Source of the DNA: Amaurobius ferox
Lineage: Eukaryota > Arthropoda > Arachnida > Araneae > Amaurobiidae
DNA length: 64,000 nt
NCBI GenBank assembly: GCA_951213105.1
Contig: OX578153.1
Location: 57,334,520-57,398,519, forward strand
Direction of reading: 5' to 3'
The position numbers and the translations under genes were made by a program. The notes beneath the pieces are model-generated. The model saw only the letters and a program-made list of their open reading frames with translations. It did not search any database and was not told where the DNA came from. Positions 1 to 10,150 of the stretch are shown here, in pieces (the first letter of the stretch is position 1; every line of letters begins with the position of its first letter).

Positions 1-440
1 TTCTGACTTTTTTACGCTGAAAAAAAAAATAAGATTTAAGAAATGCACTATACTCTTTATTTGTGTTAATAAGTAAAATACATTGTATATCTGATAGCAA
101 TAGTAATATACCTTATAAGATTTATGAAATGAGTTTTAAAATGTTTACTAAATTTTGGACTTTTGAGATCACATTTTATTAATTTCCTGTCCATTTTCCA
201 AGTAGAGTGCCAATCTTGAATTATAAATTCGTCAAAGTATAATTAACAATGTTTTTTTCATAAAAATAACTAATTATATAATTCATGATGAAATATCTTA
301 AAATTGTTACCTTATCTTTGGCTTAGTTTCTCCATTTGGCTGTAAACAAAGAAGGGGAAAAGAAAATGAAAAACTTATTAAGTAAAATAATTTTTATTTT
401 TTCCTTTTATCCTTTTAAAATTCCAAGCTTTTTTGCTTTT
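1..440. other. AT-rich sequence, nothing recognised
   Basis: No open reading frame, repeat unit or RNA motif could be supported. It lies downstream of the hAT relic on the minus strand and may contain that element's unrecognised 3' end. Confidence 0.4.
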
Positions 441-469
441 GGCTCTTCCATAAATGAAGAGCTTTCTCA

Positions 470-1880
470 AGATTAAATTTACAAACAACATGTCCATTGT
501 TTTCACAAAAGTTTGGATCCAGTTAAAACATCCAAATTTTTCTCACCCAGTCTGCTTCGTTTTTCAGTTCTGATTCTATTTTGTGTTCAAAATCCTCTCT
601 TGCACCCAGCTGTTGAAAGAGGAATAACCAATGCTATTTGAGCAAGTACTGAAAATCCAGGGTACATTGGCATATCATCTACTGTGGAGGATAAAATCAA
701 TTTGCAGAACTCATGTAATTTCATGCTAGGATTTCTTCAATATAAAGACTGCATTTGAAAAAATTATTCTCGTGATTCATTCTCTGTTACACCTAATTAT
801 TGTTATGAAATGCATACTCTTGTTTATTAATTATTTCCGTCTAAATTTAACATTCGCCGAATTCTAATTTACTTTTGATTCTAAAACTTGTTCTTAAATT
901 TTATTCCAAAATGATAACGCGCCAATTCTGTAATTCGGCTTCTCGGACCCACCTGCCTTGCCTGTGCTTCACGGAAAAACACAACGCAAGAAATAGTGCG
1001 CCGTCACTGTTAGATCACGACCACGTAACGAGTCTTTTGGGAGAAAGGTGTTAGTTCAAGGTTTCACCCTAATTCCACAATTTTGAAAGGTCACCTGGGA
1101 TGTTATGATAGCGGCCTACTTCTCATGTCTTGGCTATCTGAAATTTTCTTAACCAGCGACCCGTTACAGTATGTATTAGAAGTGCAAGAATTATAATGCT
1201 TTATTAATTTATTTATAGAGTCCAATCTAGAAATATTTAAAGACATTGAACAGCTAGGATTTAAAATCTGATCAAAATCAAGAAGTAAATGTATCTTCTT
1301 TAAATTGAATCTATCTTTCAAGTTTTCTACTAAATGATCTAAACATTTTATTTTAGCATTTTCAAATTATTTTTTATAATTTTCACAAACTGATAATGTG
1401 ATATCCTTAAAATAATTAATTGTTTTGTGGACGTTAGAAATTCGGATAAGTGCTTGCCAGGTTTTGATCCCTTTTTCATAATTTCTAGCCGATTTATTGT
1501 TAAAAACAATTAATTTATAACCGTGGAAAAATCAATGTCATTACTTTAGAAGATTCGTCTAACACGATAAACTATTTGAAGTACATCTATCTTTTAAGAT
1601 GGAGAGTACCGCAACAAAACCATAATCAGTGCAATGATTTATAACAAGCTTGACCCTTTGTCTGTAGCATTGCATGAATATTTTTTCTCAAAGATATCAG
1701 TTAATGCTATCACCAATGCATCATAACTTATATGGCAAGCATCAACAGCACGGCCAAGAGAGAGCCAAGAACAGCAGCAATCTCTTTTAAGCGAATGGAA
1801 GGTTCCTGCAATATTTCTTGAATTGAATTCTTATTTTCAAGCCAAATCTGTTTAATTTGCGATTGTAAAAGAGGATTATT
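470..1880 (-). pseudogene. hAT-superfamily transposase relic
   Basis: Fragments of a hAT DNA transposase read on the minus strand in more than one frame. Around 1768-1700 the translation gives SWLSLGRAVDACHISYDAL, which resembles the RWLS...V block of hAT catalytic domains. Around 1320-1250 it gives IHLLLDFDQILNP. Around 700-560 it gives MPMYPGFSVLAQIAL, then PLSTAGCKRGF, a stop, and TQNRIRTEKRSRLG, which matches the C-terminal hAT dimerisation region (usually P.S.A.CERGFS followed by a basic stretch). Order and spacing fit one decayed gene of the type often annotated in animals as zinc finger protein 862-like or KIAA1586-like. Stops and frame changes separate the blocks, so it cannot encode a protein. 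Terminal inverted repeats and an 8-bp target duplication were not found. The superfamily call is fairly secure; the limits are approximate. Confidence 0.65.
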
Positions 1881-2189
1881 TTCTTGACAAAATCGGTGGT
1901 ATAAAAATACGCATTACTTAATTCATAGAGCGTGTTTGCTTATTTTATAGGGTGAAATATGTGTATAGAGGCGTTATCTCGATCTCTGGTGCTAACTATT
2001 TGAATAGTAACGCGATTAACTTGAGTGATCACGTTTTTCATGAGTCAAACTAACGGACATGTGATTCTAGAAATTTCTGATCAGAATTTCTTTTATATTA
2101 TTTTACTTTATTATTTTTCTGAAGAATACACAAATGAGAATTCAAAACATTTTTAATAAATGTTTTTTTAAAATCACTAAGAGACGAAG
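1881..2189. other. spacer between hAT relic and mariner
   Basis: AT-rich, no supported feature. It may include the 5' end of the hAT relic to its left. Confidence 0.35.
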
Positions 2190-2191
2190 TA

Positions 2192-2450
2192 CAGGGTGAT
2201 TATAATTAAAGTTCCCGGTTTGAAAATGGTCTCAAATAAAAAGCACTGGTCAGAATGATTTGAAATTTTGCGTGAACATTCGTAGAGCAATGGAATTTTG
2301 TTTGGTGAAGAAAAAAAACAGTAGTTCAAAAAGTCGCCGCTAGGAGAATAATTGGCGATTTACTACACTAGAATGCAATACAAAAGTAATAAACGTTGAC
2401 TTACTTATTGGCTAATGACGTAATAAATGTTCAATATGCTGTCCTTCGCA
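2192..2450 (+). repeat. Left terminal inverted repeat of the mariner
   Basis: Pairs with 3782-4041. Its inner part overlaps the native stop codon and last codons of the transposase, so the gene's 3' end lies inside the repeat. Confidence 0.85.
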
Positions 2451-3541
2451 TTCTAAAATAACCTGAAAGCACAAAATAGCGTGTTCAACAACAGATTCGA
2501 GTGTTTCTGTTGAGATGTTGTGGATGTTATGCTTGATGCTAGCTTAAGTTCCGCTAAATTGGTAATGTGTCCATTAAACACCATATTCTTCAGATGCCCC
2601 AAAAGCCAAAAACCACATGGATTGAGGTCAGGGCAAGGTGTTGGCCATCTTACAGGAAAATGGCGGCTGATGATTTTGTCATCTCCAAAATGACTGCGAA
2701 GTAGTCGCTTCAATGGTTTTGCAATATGTGGTGGAGCCCCATTTTGCACGGAAATAGTGTTATCGATACACTGACGCTCTTGCAGTGTGGGTATAACGTG
2801 ACTTTTCAAAAGACGTTCATATAGATGGCCATTGACAGAACAGGTGACTGAACCATGAGAACCAACTTCCTCAGAAAAGAAAGGCCCGATAATAAACGCT
2901 GCTGTAAATCCGCACCACACAGTGACTTTGGGGGAATGAAGAGGCACCTGGCGTAGTTCCTGTGGATTTTCGGTTGTCCAGATTCTGCAATTTTGCGTAT
3001 TAACAGTTCCGTGGAGTTGAAAGAGTGCTTCGTCAGTCCCCAAAACGTTCCAGGGCCATTCATCGTCCACTTGTATCCGAACCAGAAATTGAAGTGCGAA
3101 CATTTCACGTGCAACATTGTCCGCAGGTAGCAACTGTTGAACATGGGTCAGTTTGCAAGGATAACATTTCAAAATGTGTTTCAAAATTTTTTGCACCGTA
3201 CTGGAGGGTACGTCTAATGATCGCGAAATTCCACGTGCACTCGTAGATGCATTAGCGTTACGCTCTTCTTCTAGCGCTGTAGCTACGTCTTCCACTATCT
3301 CTCCATCGACTGCTTTCCGTCCCCTGCTAGGTTTGATTTCCAAAGAGCCAGGCTCTTCAAATTTTAAAATCATTTTGCGCAAGCTTTTACCACACAGAGG
3401 ACCATATTTTAACTTTTTCAACGTTCTGAACTTTCTAAGAGCTACTAAACAAGTGCTGTTATTCTCATAAAACAATTTGACAAGAAGAGCACGATCTTTT
3501 AATGATAGAGTCATTGCGACAGAACAATAAAGAGTTTTCAT
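2412..3541 (-). pseudogene. mariner transposase with DUF4817-like N terminus, inactivated
   Basis: The minus-strand frame from 3541 gives 362 residues. Residues 11-75 (LSLKDRALLVKLFYENN ... KFEEPGSLEIKPSRGR) resemble the helix-turn-helix N terminus described in arthropod transposases as DUF4817. The RNase H-like catalytic core follows. The first acidic residue is kept (D170, in VLGTDEALFQLHG). The second is replaced by Asn (N267, in VQNGAPPH where QDGAPPH is expected). The third is replaced by Gly (G310, in PDLNPCGFW where NPCD is expected). Near residue 338 a frameshift removes the native C terminus; the original frame continues to a stop at 2412-2414 with HNIHNIST and QHIEHLLRH. The start could equally be M10, since MTLSL is a common start in this family. 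Catalytically dead and frameshifted. Confidence 0.9.
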
Positions 3542-3781
3542 TAAGTTATGAGAAACAATTTCCGCTCTTCCATTTTTATAGCAAACGTTTATTGCAACGT
3601 CACTGTCTTATGCAAATTTGCAGCATCATTTGAAGAGCAATTATGCAAAACAAGTTAAATCCACTTTTTGTGAAAAAAGATACGGCTTACGTTTGCTTAG
3701 AATTTAACATTGTTTCAGTGGAAGAAAATGTTTTTCATTACTTGCATGCATATGATGATGAAAGATCGACTTTTTATTCCG

Positions 3782-4041
3782 TATTCGAAGAACAGCATAT
3801 TGAACATTTATTACGTCATTAGCCAATGAGTAAGTTAACGTTTATTACTTTTGTATTGCATTCTAGTGCAGTAAATCGCCAATTATTCTCCTAGAGCCGA
3901 CTTTTTGAACTACTGTTTTTTTCTTCACCAAACAAAATTCCATTGCTCCACGAGTATTCACGGAAAATTTCAAATCATTCTGACCAGTGCTTTTTAATTG
4001 AGACCATTTTCAAACCGGGAACTTTAATTATAATCACTCTG
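3782..4041 (-). repeat. Right terminal inverted repeat of the mariner
   Basis: Inverse copy of the left arm. On the plus strand it carries a second copy of the transposase C-terminal codons (QHIEHLLRH then stop, about 3790-3820), upstream of and opposite to the gene. Confidence 0.85.
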
Positions 4042-4495
4042 TAGTTCTTATACGAAAATATTTGCATATTTTAATTACTGAACTATGCTACTGGATTCAC
4101 TGCTTAACGAACCTCAAGATCGCACATTTTAACGTTTATGTATTATCATGATATTTTAACAATCAAATTAAAATAATGATTTTAGTTAAAATATAAGGCG
4201 ATAGAACAATCTACGATTCTTCAGTTTTGGTGAATTAAAGAATCAATATTGGTGTTAGTGTGATTGTAATGTTGATGTAATTCGATTATCACATCCGACA
4301 CTATATTAAACTAAAAATACAAATTTAAAGATCTGAAATAGAGAACTTTGAAAAAAGTTTCAGCTGAAGCATTGAAAAACTCTCTATTCCAGTGATCCAA
4401 TATGATATCAAGCTGGGGTTTACATTTGTTATAGTCAATCAAAAGTTATAGAAATCAGGTCTAAAGACTCGTTGTAGTTCATTTGGAGGTCGTGT

Positions 4496-4500
4496 CAAAA

Positions 4501-4536
<36 letters not shown>

Positions 4537-4571
4537 AAAATGATAAATAAAATAAAATAAATAAATAAAAA
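4496..4571. repeat. (AAAT)n microsatellite
   Basis: About 75 bp of AAAT-type tetranucleotide repeats with a few interruptions. Open frames across it (YLFIYLFIYLF) come from the repeat and are not genes. The rest of 4044-4661 shows nothing recognisable. Confidence 0.9.
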
Positions 4572-4661
4572 TAAAAGCTGCGGTTGCGCCAATGCGATGA
4601 AGCCGAGATGTGGGTGCATTTTGTAAAATAAAATATAACTGGTGTAATATCAGGGAAAAAA

Positions 4662-4966
4662 TCTGATGTGGGCAGCACATGACTTTCCCTGCTTACTCAA
4701 ATTCATATTTTATTTATTTCTTTAATAATTCGTTAGATTGAGTTTAATTGCACCAAATAACACTAAATTTGCATTTTTAATTCAATTTTTGTTTTTATTT
4801 GTTAATTGGATATTTTTTCAATAGCGGCGTAACAAAAATGCAAGAAATCTCAAACATCTTGAGAACGGTTAGTCCTAAAGTATAATGGAGTGTGTTATAT
4901 TCTTTTCCTCGTCAAAAATTGCTTATAAAACAAGAATTTAATTGAAACATTTCAGCATACGTAGTC

Positions 4967-5001
<35 letters not shown>

Positions 5002-5565
5002 TAACGATTTTTGCGGGTCATTTCGTAAAAAAGGAAGATTACTCCTTTACGTATCATACCAAAATCTAATCAGCACCAGATCATTCTACAAGTAACTTAT
5101 CTACCAAATTTTGTGAAATTTGGGTCAATTAGTATTTTAGATAGAGTGGATACAATTTCCACGGGCCATTTTGCAAAAAAAGGCGGGTTCCGTTTTTACG
5201 AATCCTACCAAAAACTAATCAGCACCAGGGTCTTACCCAAGTGACTTACATACCAAATTTTATGAAATTCGGTCCATTAGTTTTTAGTTAGAGTGGATAC
5301 ATACATTGCACAGACACACAGATACACAGACAAACAGCCAGACAGACACACACACAGACAAACAGCCAGACAGACACACACACAGACAAACAGACAGACA
5401 CACACACAGACAAACAGACAGACACACACACAGACGTCACGCTAAAAATAGTTTTTTCGTATTCTAGAAGTTTCGAAGCGTGTAGATCCGTAGAAAACTC
5501 GAGTTGTGGTTTTCGACATGATTCCAATATTTTCACTATACATTACCATGTATTGCAGGGAAAGT
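4662..5565 (+). mobile_element. Family B hairpin-ended repeat, copy 1
   Basis: Starts TCTGATGTGGGCAGCACATG, followed at once by ACTTTCCCTG. It ends in an ACTTTC...GAAAGT hairpin just before a run of A. The interior is non-coding: a T-rich tract (4971-4996), two tandem blocks of the type TTTTGCGGGCCATTTCG...AATCAGCACCAG, then an ACAGACA-rich microsatellite (5306-5434). Similar ends recur at 7766, 8759, 30084 and 31461. The structure fits a non-autonomous Helentron/Helitron2-type element (inference from architecture). Confidence 0.75.
5306..5434. repeat. CAGACA/CACA microsatellite inside family B copy 1
   Basis: Imperfect ACAGACAAACAG and CACACACA repeats at a fixed place in the element. The equivalent place in copy 4 holds a GA repeat and in other copies shorter CAGA repeats. 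Confidence 0.9.
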
Positions 5566-6435
5566 AAAAAAAAATCTCCAAAATCTGATTATATGCACCA
5601 CTTTTGAGGAATAAGCATTACAAACGCGAAACATTGAAAATTTTCAATCTTTTTCAACTTAACAAGACTGTTAATCGAAAATTATAAGAGCTTTTCTCAA
5701 AATAAATTATAGATTTAGAAACTAAATTTAATAATAAGGTATACTTCTGTCGTTTAATATATATATGTATATATATATATATATATATCTTTTATAGTTT
5801 TGAAGATATTTCGAGTGAAAGTAAGAAAGAAAAAACACTCGCTCGCTTCTTAAATATATTTGAAAAAAAAAGTTTGAAATATTAAAATTATGAAATTATT
5901 TTTATATATTTCCAATCTAGACCCTAGCCCGACAAGACAAGAAAAATTATTTACATTTTTATCTATTTGGTCCAGAGGTATAAAGAGTTCAAAGTGTTTA
6001 TACATTTTTGCAAAGTGTTTATACGATTTCCGCCATAGAAACTCCAAGCATAGATGTTATTCACATCAAAAAGTGACTGCAGTGTCCCTAGCGGATAAGT
6101 TAACATGTCAGGATAATGAACTCACAAAAAAAGCCAATCACAGAGTTGTAGAGAGTTGTCTAATTAGTAGGAATCAACACTAGAATTGAATGAAACGCAT
6201 ATCTTCAGTAAATATCTGTCAAAAACTTGTATCATCAGGGCCTCTAAAACGTCCTTGTCAAAGTAACGATGTAAACAATCTTTGTAAAAGTAAATAATCC
6301 TTGTCAAAGTACGCTTTCTGGATTTTAAAGGTGCATAATTTTTGACATGGGGTATTTTGTACAGGATGTACATTATATTCACGTGAATATAAAAGTGTTG
6401 TTTATTTTAGCATTGCTGAATAGGATAGCCATTCG
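5566..6435. other. AT-rich spacer with (TA)n
   Basis: Holds a short TA microsatellite at about 5755-5788. Short open frames at 5850-6183 have no recognisable similarity and look random. The stretch at 6110-6180 (AAAAAAGCCAATCACAGAG...) recurs in decayed form near 11845 and 21620, so an unidentified dispersed repeat is present. Confidence 0.4.
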
Positions 6436-6449
6436 CAATAATCATTGTC

Positions 6450-6732
6450 TTCTTCTTCTTCGACCCAAACCGTCCGACCTACTCGAAGGTGTAAAGTATT
6501 TGTTTAGATGCAGGGAAGTGTGACCCAATTCAAACCGGAACCCAGTGGGAGCAGCATCCACAGGGATCGTACCATCCTTCCCCTACCACCAATCACTCGG
6601 AAGGACTTACGGATCCACATATTTGCCGTGCCCTTACTCCGCGTGAACCCGGACAGTTTGGGAAGAGGCGAGAATCGAACTTGGGTCGTCAGAGTGCAAT
6701 ACTCGCGCGGTAACCACTGGGCTGTCCCATCC
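6450..6732 (-). mobile_element. tRNA-derived SINE, copy 1
   Basis: On the minus strand the element begins (about 6732) with a tRNA-like head: GGTTACCGCGCGAG fits an A box, and AGTTCGATTCT fits a B box about 40 nt later. A conserved body follows (GGTGGTAGGGGAAGGA, CACTGGGTTCCGGT, GGTCGGACGGTTTGGG) and a short GAA-rich tail. It is flanked by CAATAATCATTGTC (6436-6449) and CAATAACCATTGTC (6733-6746), a 14-bp target duplication with one mismatch. Other copies in the window support the family. Non-autonomous retroposon; no protein. Confidence 0.85.
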
Positions 6733-6746
6733 CAATAACCATTGTC

Positions 6747-6961
6747 TTCTTCTTCGATGCAGACCGTCTAACCTACCTGAAGGTATAAGGTATCTGTTTC
6801 TGGGAAGTGCCAACCAATATAAAAAAACCCAGTGTAGGCGACATCCTTAAGGACCGCACCCTCCTTCCCCTACCACCATCCTCTTAAGGACTTACGGACC
6901 CACATATTTAATGTGACCGTAGAAATGTTTAGAGTTCAATCTCCGTGCGCTAACCACTGGG
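6747..6961 (-). mobile_element. tRNA-derived SINE, copy 2 (tandem with copy 1)
   Basis: Same body as copy 1, more decayed, with a shortened tRNA-like head. It directly follows the shared 14-bp target duplication and is followed by a third copy of it (6962-6975). Confidence 0.8.
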
Positions 6962-7020
6962 CAATAACCATTGTCCGACAAGTGAATGGTAATAAGTTAA
7001 TAATAGTAAGTGAATAATAG

Positions 7021-7093
7021 TAAGTAGTAATAATTGAAAATAAACCTATTGTAGGAGACCTACAATAGGTTTATTTTTATTTATTACTACTTA
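7021..7093. repeat. 35-bp-arm inverted repeat (hairpin)
   Basis: TAAGTAGTAATAATTG...CTATTGTAGG at 7021-7055 is repeated inverted at 7059-7093 with two or three mismatches and a 3-nt loop (AGA). The inner 20 bp of each arm pair perfectly. Confidence 0.9.
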
Positions 7094-7765
7094 GCCCTCC
7101 AACATTGTAATTTGTTTTACTCGCCTATTACGCTTTGTTGCAGAGTATGTAACTTCTTAAATGCTCCACTAGGGTGCGCTGCAATTACTTTTATTCGATC
7201 GGCCGTGCAGGGAAAAAACGATATGAGCAAAAAGTCATATATCTATATTTAAATCTAAGTAAGAACTTAAAAATTTAATGTCAATAATAAGAACAAAAAT
7301 GCTGCTCTGGGTAATATTCTGAAGAAATACAGTTCTATTAAAGGCATTTGCTTCGACTCATTGAATGAAGAAGCAGAGCAGTAAAATGTTACGATCGTCT
7401 GAAATATCTATAGGGTATCCGATTCAGTTAGAGGTGGGTTGATGCAAGACACGATAAATTTCGAGTTATTTTAGATAATAACTGGTCCTCCTCCTGATTC
7501 AGAGAAAAAAAGTTTTCGTCTCTGAAAATTCACACACATACGGAGATCATTTTTTAACTCATACTCTCTGCGGGGTCCGAAGCTAGCTGCTGTGTTTTAA
7601 AGGTTAATTTTAAAATGCTTATTAAAAACGGTAGATTGGAAAGACCTACATATGACCAGAACTGTCCAGTAGCGCGGATATGTTATGATTAATGATATAT
7701 AATAAGAGTACTCAAATCGGACCAACAGAATTGGTATGTAGCGTTTTAAATATTTATTTAAAAAA
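7094..7765. other. Unidentified dispersed repeat and spacer
   Basis: The block CTGCAATTACTTTTATTCGATCGG near 7185-7205 recurs near 22200. The block near 7270-7480 (GAAGAAATACAGTTCTATTA, GTTACGATCGTCTGAA) recurs in decayed form near 11210-11420. No coding signal was recognised. Confidence 0.4.
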
Positions 7766-8753
7766 TCTGATGTGGGCAGCACATGACTTTCCCGGCAGAC
7801 TCAAATTCATATTTTCTTTATTTCTTTAATAATTCATTAGATTGAGTTTAATTGGACCAAATAACACTAAATTTGCATTTTTAATTCAATTTTTGTTTTT
7901 ATTTGGTAAACTGGACATTTTTCCGAAAGCGGCGTAACGAAAATGCAAGAAATCTCAAATATCTTAAGAACGGTTAGTTCTACAGCATAATGGTGTGTGT
8001 TATATTATTTTCCTCTTCAAAAATTGCGCATAAAACAAAAATTTAATTGATACATTTCAGCATACAACACTTAGTCTTTTTTTTAGATTTTGGAGGGGCC
8101 ATTTCGTGAAAAAGGCAGGCTGTTCTTTTCCGAATCGTATCAAAATTTAATCAGCACCAGAGTATCCCACAAGTAACTTATCTACCAAATTTTGTGAAAT
8201 TTGGCCAATTAGTATTTTAGCTAGGATTGATACATAAAATTTTTGCGGACCATTTCGTAAAAAAGAAGGGTTCTTCTTTTCCGAATCGTGCCAAATTCTA
8301 ATCAGCACCAGAATATCCAACAAGTAACTTATCTACCAATTTTTGTGAAATTTGGTCAATTAGTATTTTAGCTAGAGCGGCTAAATAAAATTTTACGGGC
8401 TATTTCGCAAGAAAAGGCGGGTTATGTTTTTGCAAATCATACCAAAAACTAATCAGCACCAGGGTCACATCCAAGGGACTTACATACCAAATTTTATGAA
8501 ATTCGGTGCATTAGCTTTTGAGTTAGAGTGGATACATACATTGCACAGACAGACAGACAGACACACAGACAGATAGACAGACACACAAACAGACAGACAG
8601 ACACACAGGCGGACACACACATAGACGTCATGCTAAAAATGGTTTTTTCGTATTGAGGTCTCGAAACGTGTAGATTCGTCGAAAACTCGAGTTGTGATTT
8701 TCGACATGATTCCAATACTTTCCCTATACATTACCATGTATTGCAGGGAAAGT
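7766..8753 (+). mobile_element. Family B hairpin-ended repeat, copy 2
   Basis: Full-length copy. 5' TCTGATGTGGGCAGCACATG, then ACTTTCCC. 3' hairpin ACTTTCCC...GGGAAAGT enclosing a TGTATTGCA-type loop. The internal GCGGGCCATTTCG/AATCAGCACCAG block occurs three times. CAGACA microsatellite at about 8543-8625. Confidence 0.8.
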
Positions 8754-8758
8754 AAAAA

Positions 8759-9507
8759 TCTGATGTGGGCAGCACTTTCCCTGCAGACTTTTATTTACGT
8801 TCTATTTATTTAAATTAAATTTAATTCATTTTAATTCAATTTTCGTTCTCATTTGAAAACTGGATTTATTTTCAAAAACGATGTAGGAAAAATACGAAAA
8901 ACTAAAATATCTCGAGAACGGCTAGTCCCAGTGTAATGGGGTTGGTCTTATTCTTTTCTTCGCTAAAAATTACGTATTAAACAAGCATTTAATGGCTATA
9001 TTTGAGCATACGTAGTTCTTACGTTTAGATTTTGATGATTTTTGCGGGCCATTTTGAAAAAAAAGGCAGGTTATTTCTTTTCGAATTATACCAAAATCTA
9101 ATCAGCACCAGGGTGGCCTACAAGCGACTTATCTACCAAATTTTGTGAAATTCGGTCCATTAGTTTTCCAGCTAGAGTGGATACAAGCTTTTGCGGGCCA
9201 TTTCGTAAAAAAAAGGCGGGTTCTTTTATTTCGAATCGTACCCAAAACTAATCAGCACTAGCCCCGCCCACAAGTGACTTACTTACAAAATTTAGTGAAA
9301 TTCAGTCCATTAGTTTTTTAGTTAGAGTGGATACAAAATCTGCACAGACAGACACACAGACAGACACACACACAGACGTCACGCTAAAAATGGTTTTTTC
9401 GTATTCTAGAGGTCTCGAAACGTGTATATCCGTCGAAAACTCGAGTTGCGATTTTCGGCATGATGCCAATACTTTCCCTATACATTACCATGTATTGCAG
9501 GGAAAGT
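8759..9507 (+). mobile_element. Family B hairpin-ended repeat, copy 3, head to tail with copy 2
   Basis: Begins five A residues after copy 2 ends. 5' TCTGATGTGGGCAGC, then ACTTTCCCTGCA, whose exact inverse TGCAGGGAAAGT closes the 3' hairpin (9496-9507). This copy shows the asymmetric inverted-repeat design most clearly. Confidence 0.82.
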
Positions 9508-10063
9508 AAAAATGTAGGAGCATTATTTCAGCAATATCTTTATTGGTTTAATATTTAGGAAAATTTTGCAAATAATTAAAAATTTAGATTTTCCTTTTTA
9601 AATTTCTATATAGCAATTGGTATTAAAAATAGCTATATAAAAAGTCCTTTTTGTTCGAAATTTTATGTTACTTGATATTAATTTCCATTGGATAATTATT
9701 TATGTAAAAATTTCATTGTTAAAAATTAATTTCCGTTGCGTATTAATTTAACAGCAATACAGTATGTCATATTTTGGGTCAGTGTTGTTTGGACAAGATG
9801 TAACTTCTTAACTTTACCTACTTTAAAAGAAATCAATATTGCAAATCTATAGAACCCGAGTCTCCAATTTTTTTCTGTCTAATATTCCGCATTTTTAAAT
9901 ATATTTATATCAAATTCAATATCCCTGTGAGAAAAGTTACATTATTTTATATAGCGCTTGAAAATTGTTTTTTAAACATATTCGTCAAACACACCAAAAT
10001 TGTGGCTGCAATACAAAATTACAACTAAATACTATAAATTTTCAAAGATTCAGTATTCTAGAT
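9508..10063. other. AT-rich spacer
   Basis: No supported gene, RNA or repeat. Confidence 0.35.
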
Positions 10064-10150
10064 CAGTGCTTCTCTACCTTTGTGAGACCGCGGCCCGGTA
10101 AAAACTTTTTTATATAAGACGGGGCCCAACAAATTTACTCGTATTTTTAC
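10064..10150 (+). mobile_element. hAT-type terminal fragment
   Basis: CAGTGCTTCTCTACCTTTGT followed by GAGACCGCGGCCCGGTAAAA is typical of the terminal region of animal hAT (Charlie-like) elements. No matching opposite end or transposase was found nearby, so this is called only as a fragment; its inner limit is unknown. Confidence 0.6.

Larger units (their letters stand above)
2192..4041 (-). mobile_element. Complete mariner-type DNA transposon, long inverted repeats
   Basis: A 1,850-bp class II element bounded by TA dinucleotides (2190-2191 and 4042-4043), the target duplication of Tc1/mariner elements. It starts CAGGGTGATTATAATTAAAG and ends with the near-perfect inverse. The inverted repeats are unusually long, about 258 bp (2192-2450 and 3782-4041), with scattered mismatches. 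The only gene is a damaged transposase on the minus strand that fills the interior. Two clear ends plus TA duplications make the boundaries reliable. The few differences between the two arms suggest a fairly young insertion. Confidence 0.93.

Noticed and set aside
5753..5790. TA tracts as replication origins
   Set aside because: Simple TA microsatellites are common here and no other origin feature is present.
6670..6732. Genuine tRNA gene
   Set aside because: A and B boxes are present, but it is fused to a repeated SINE body and the cloverleaf is degenerate.
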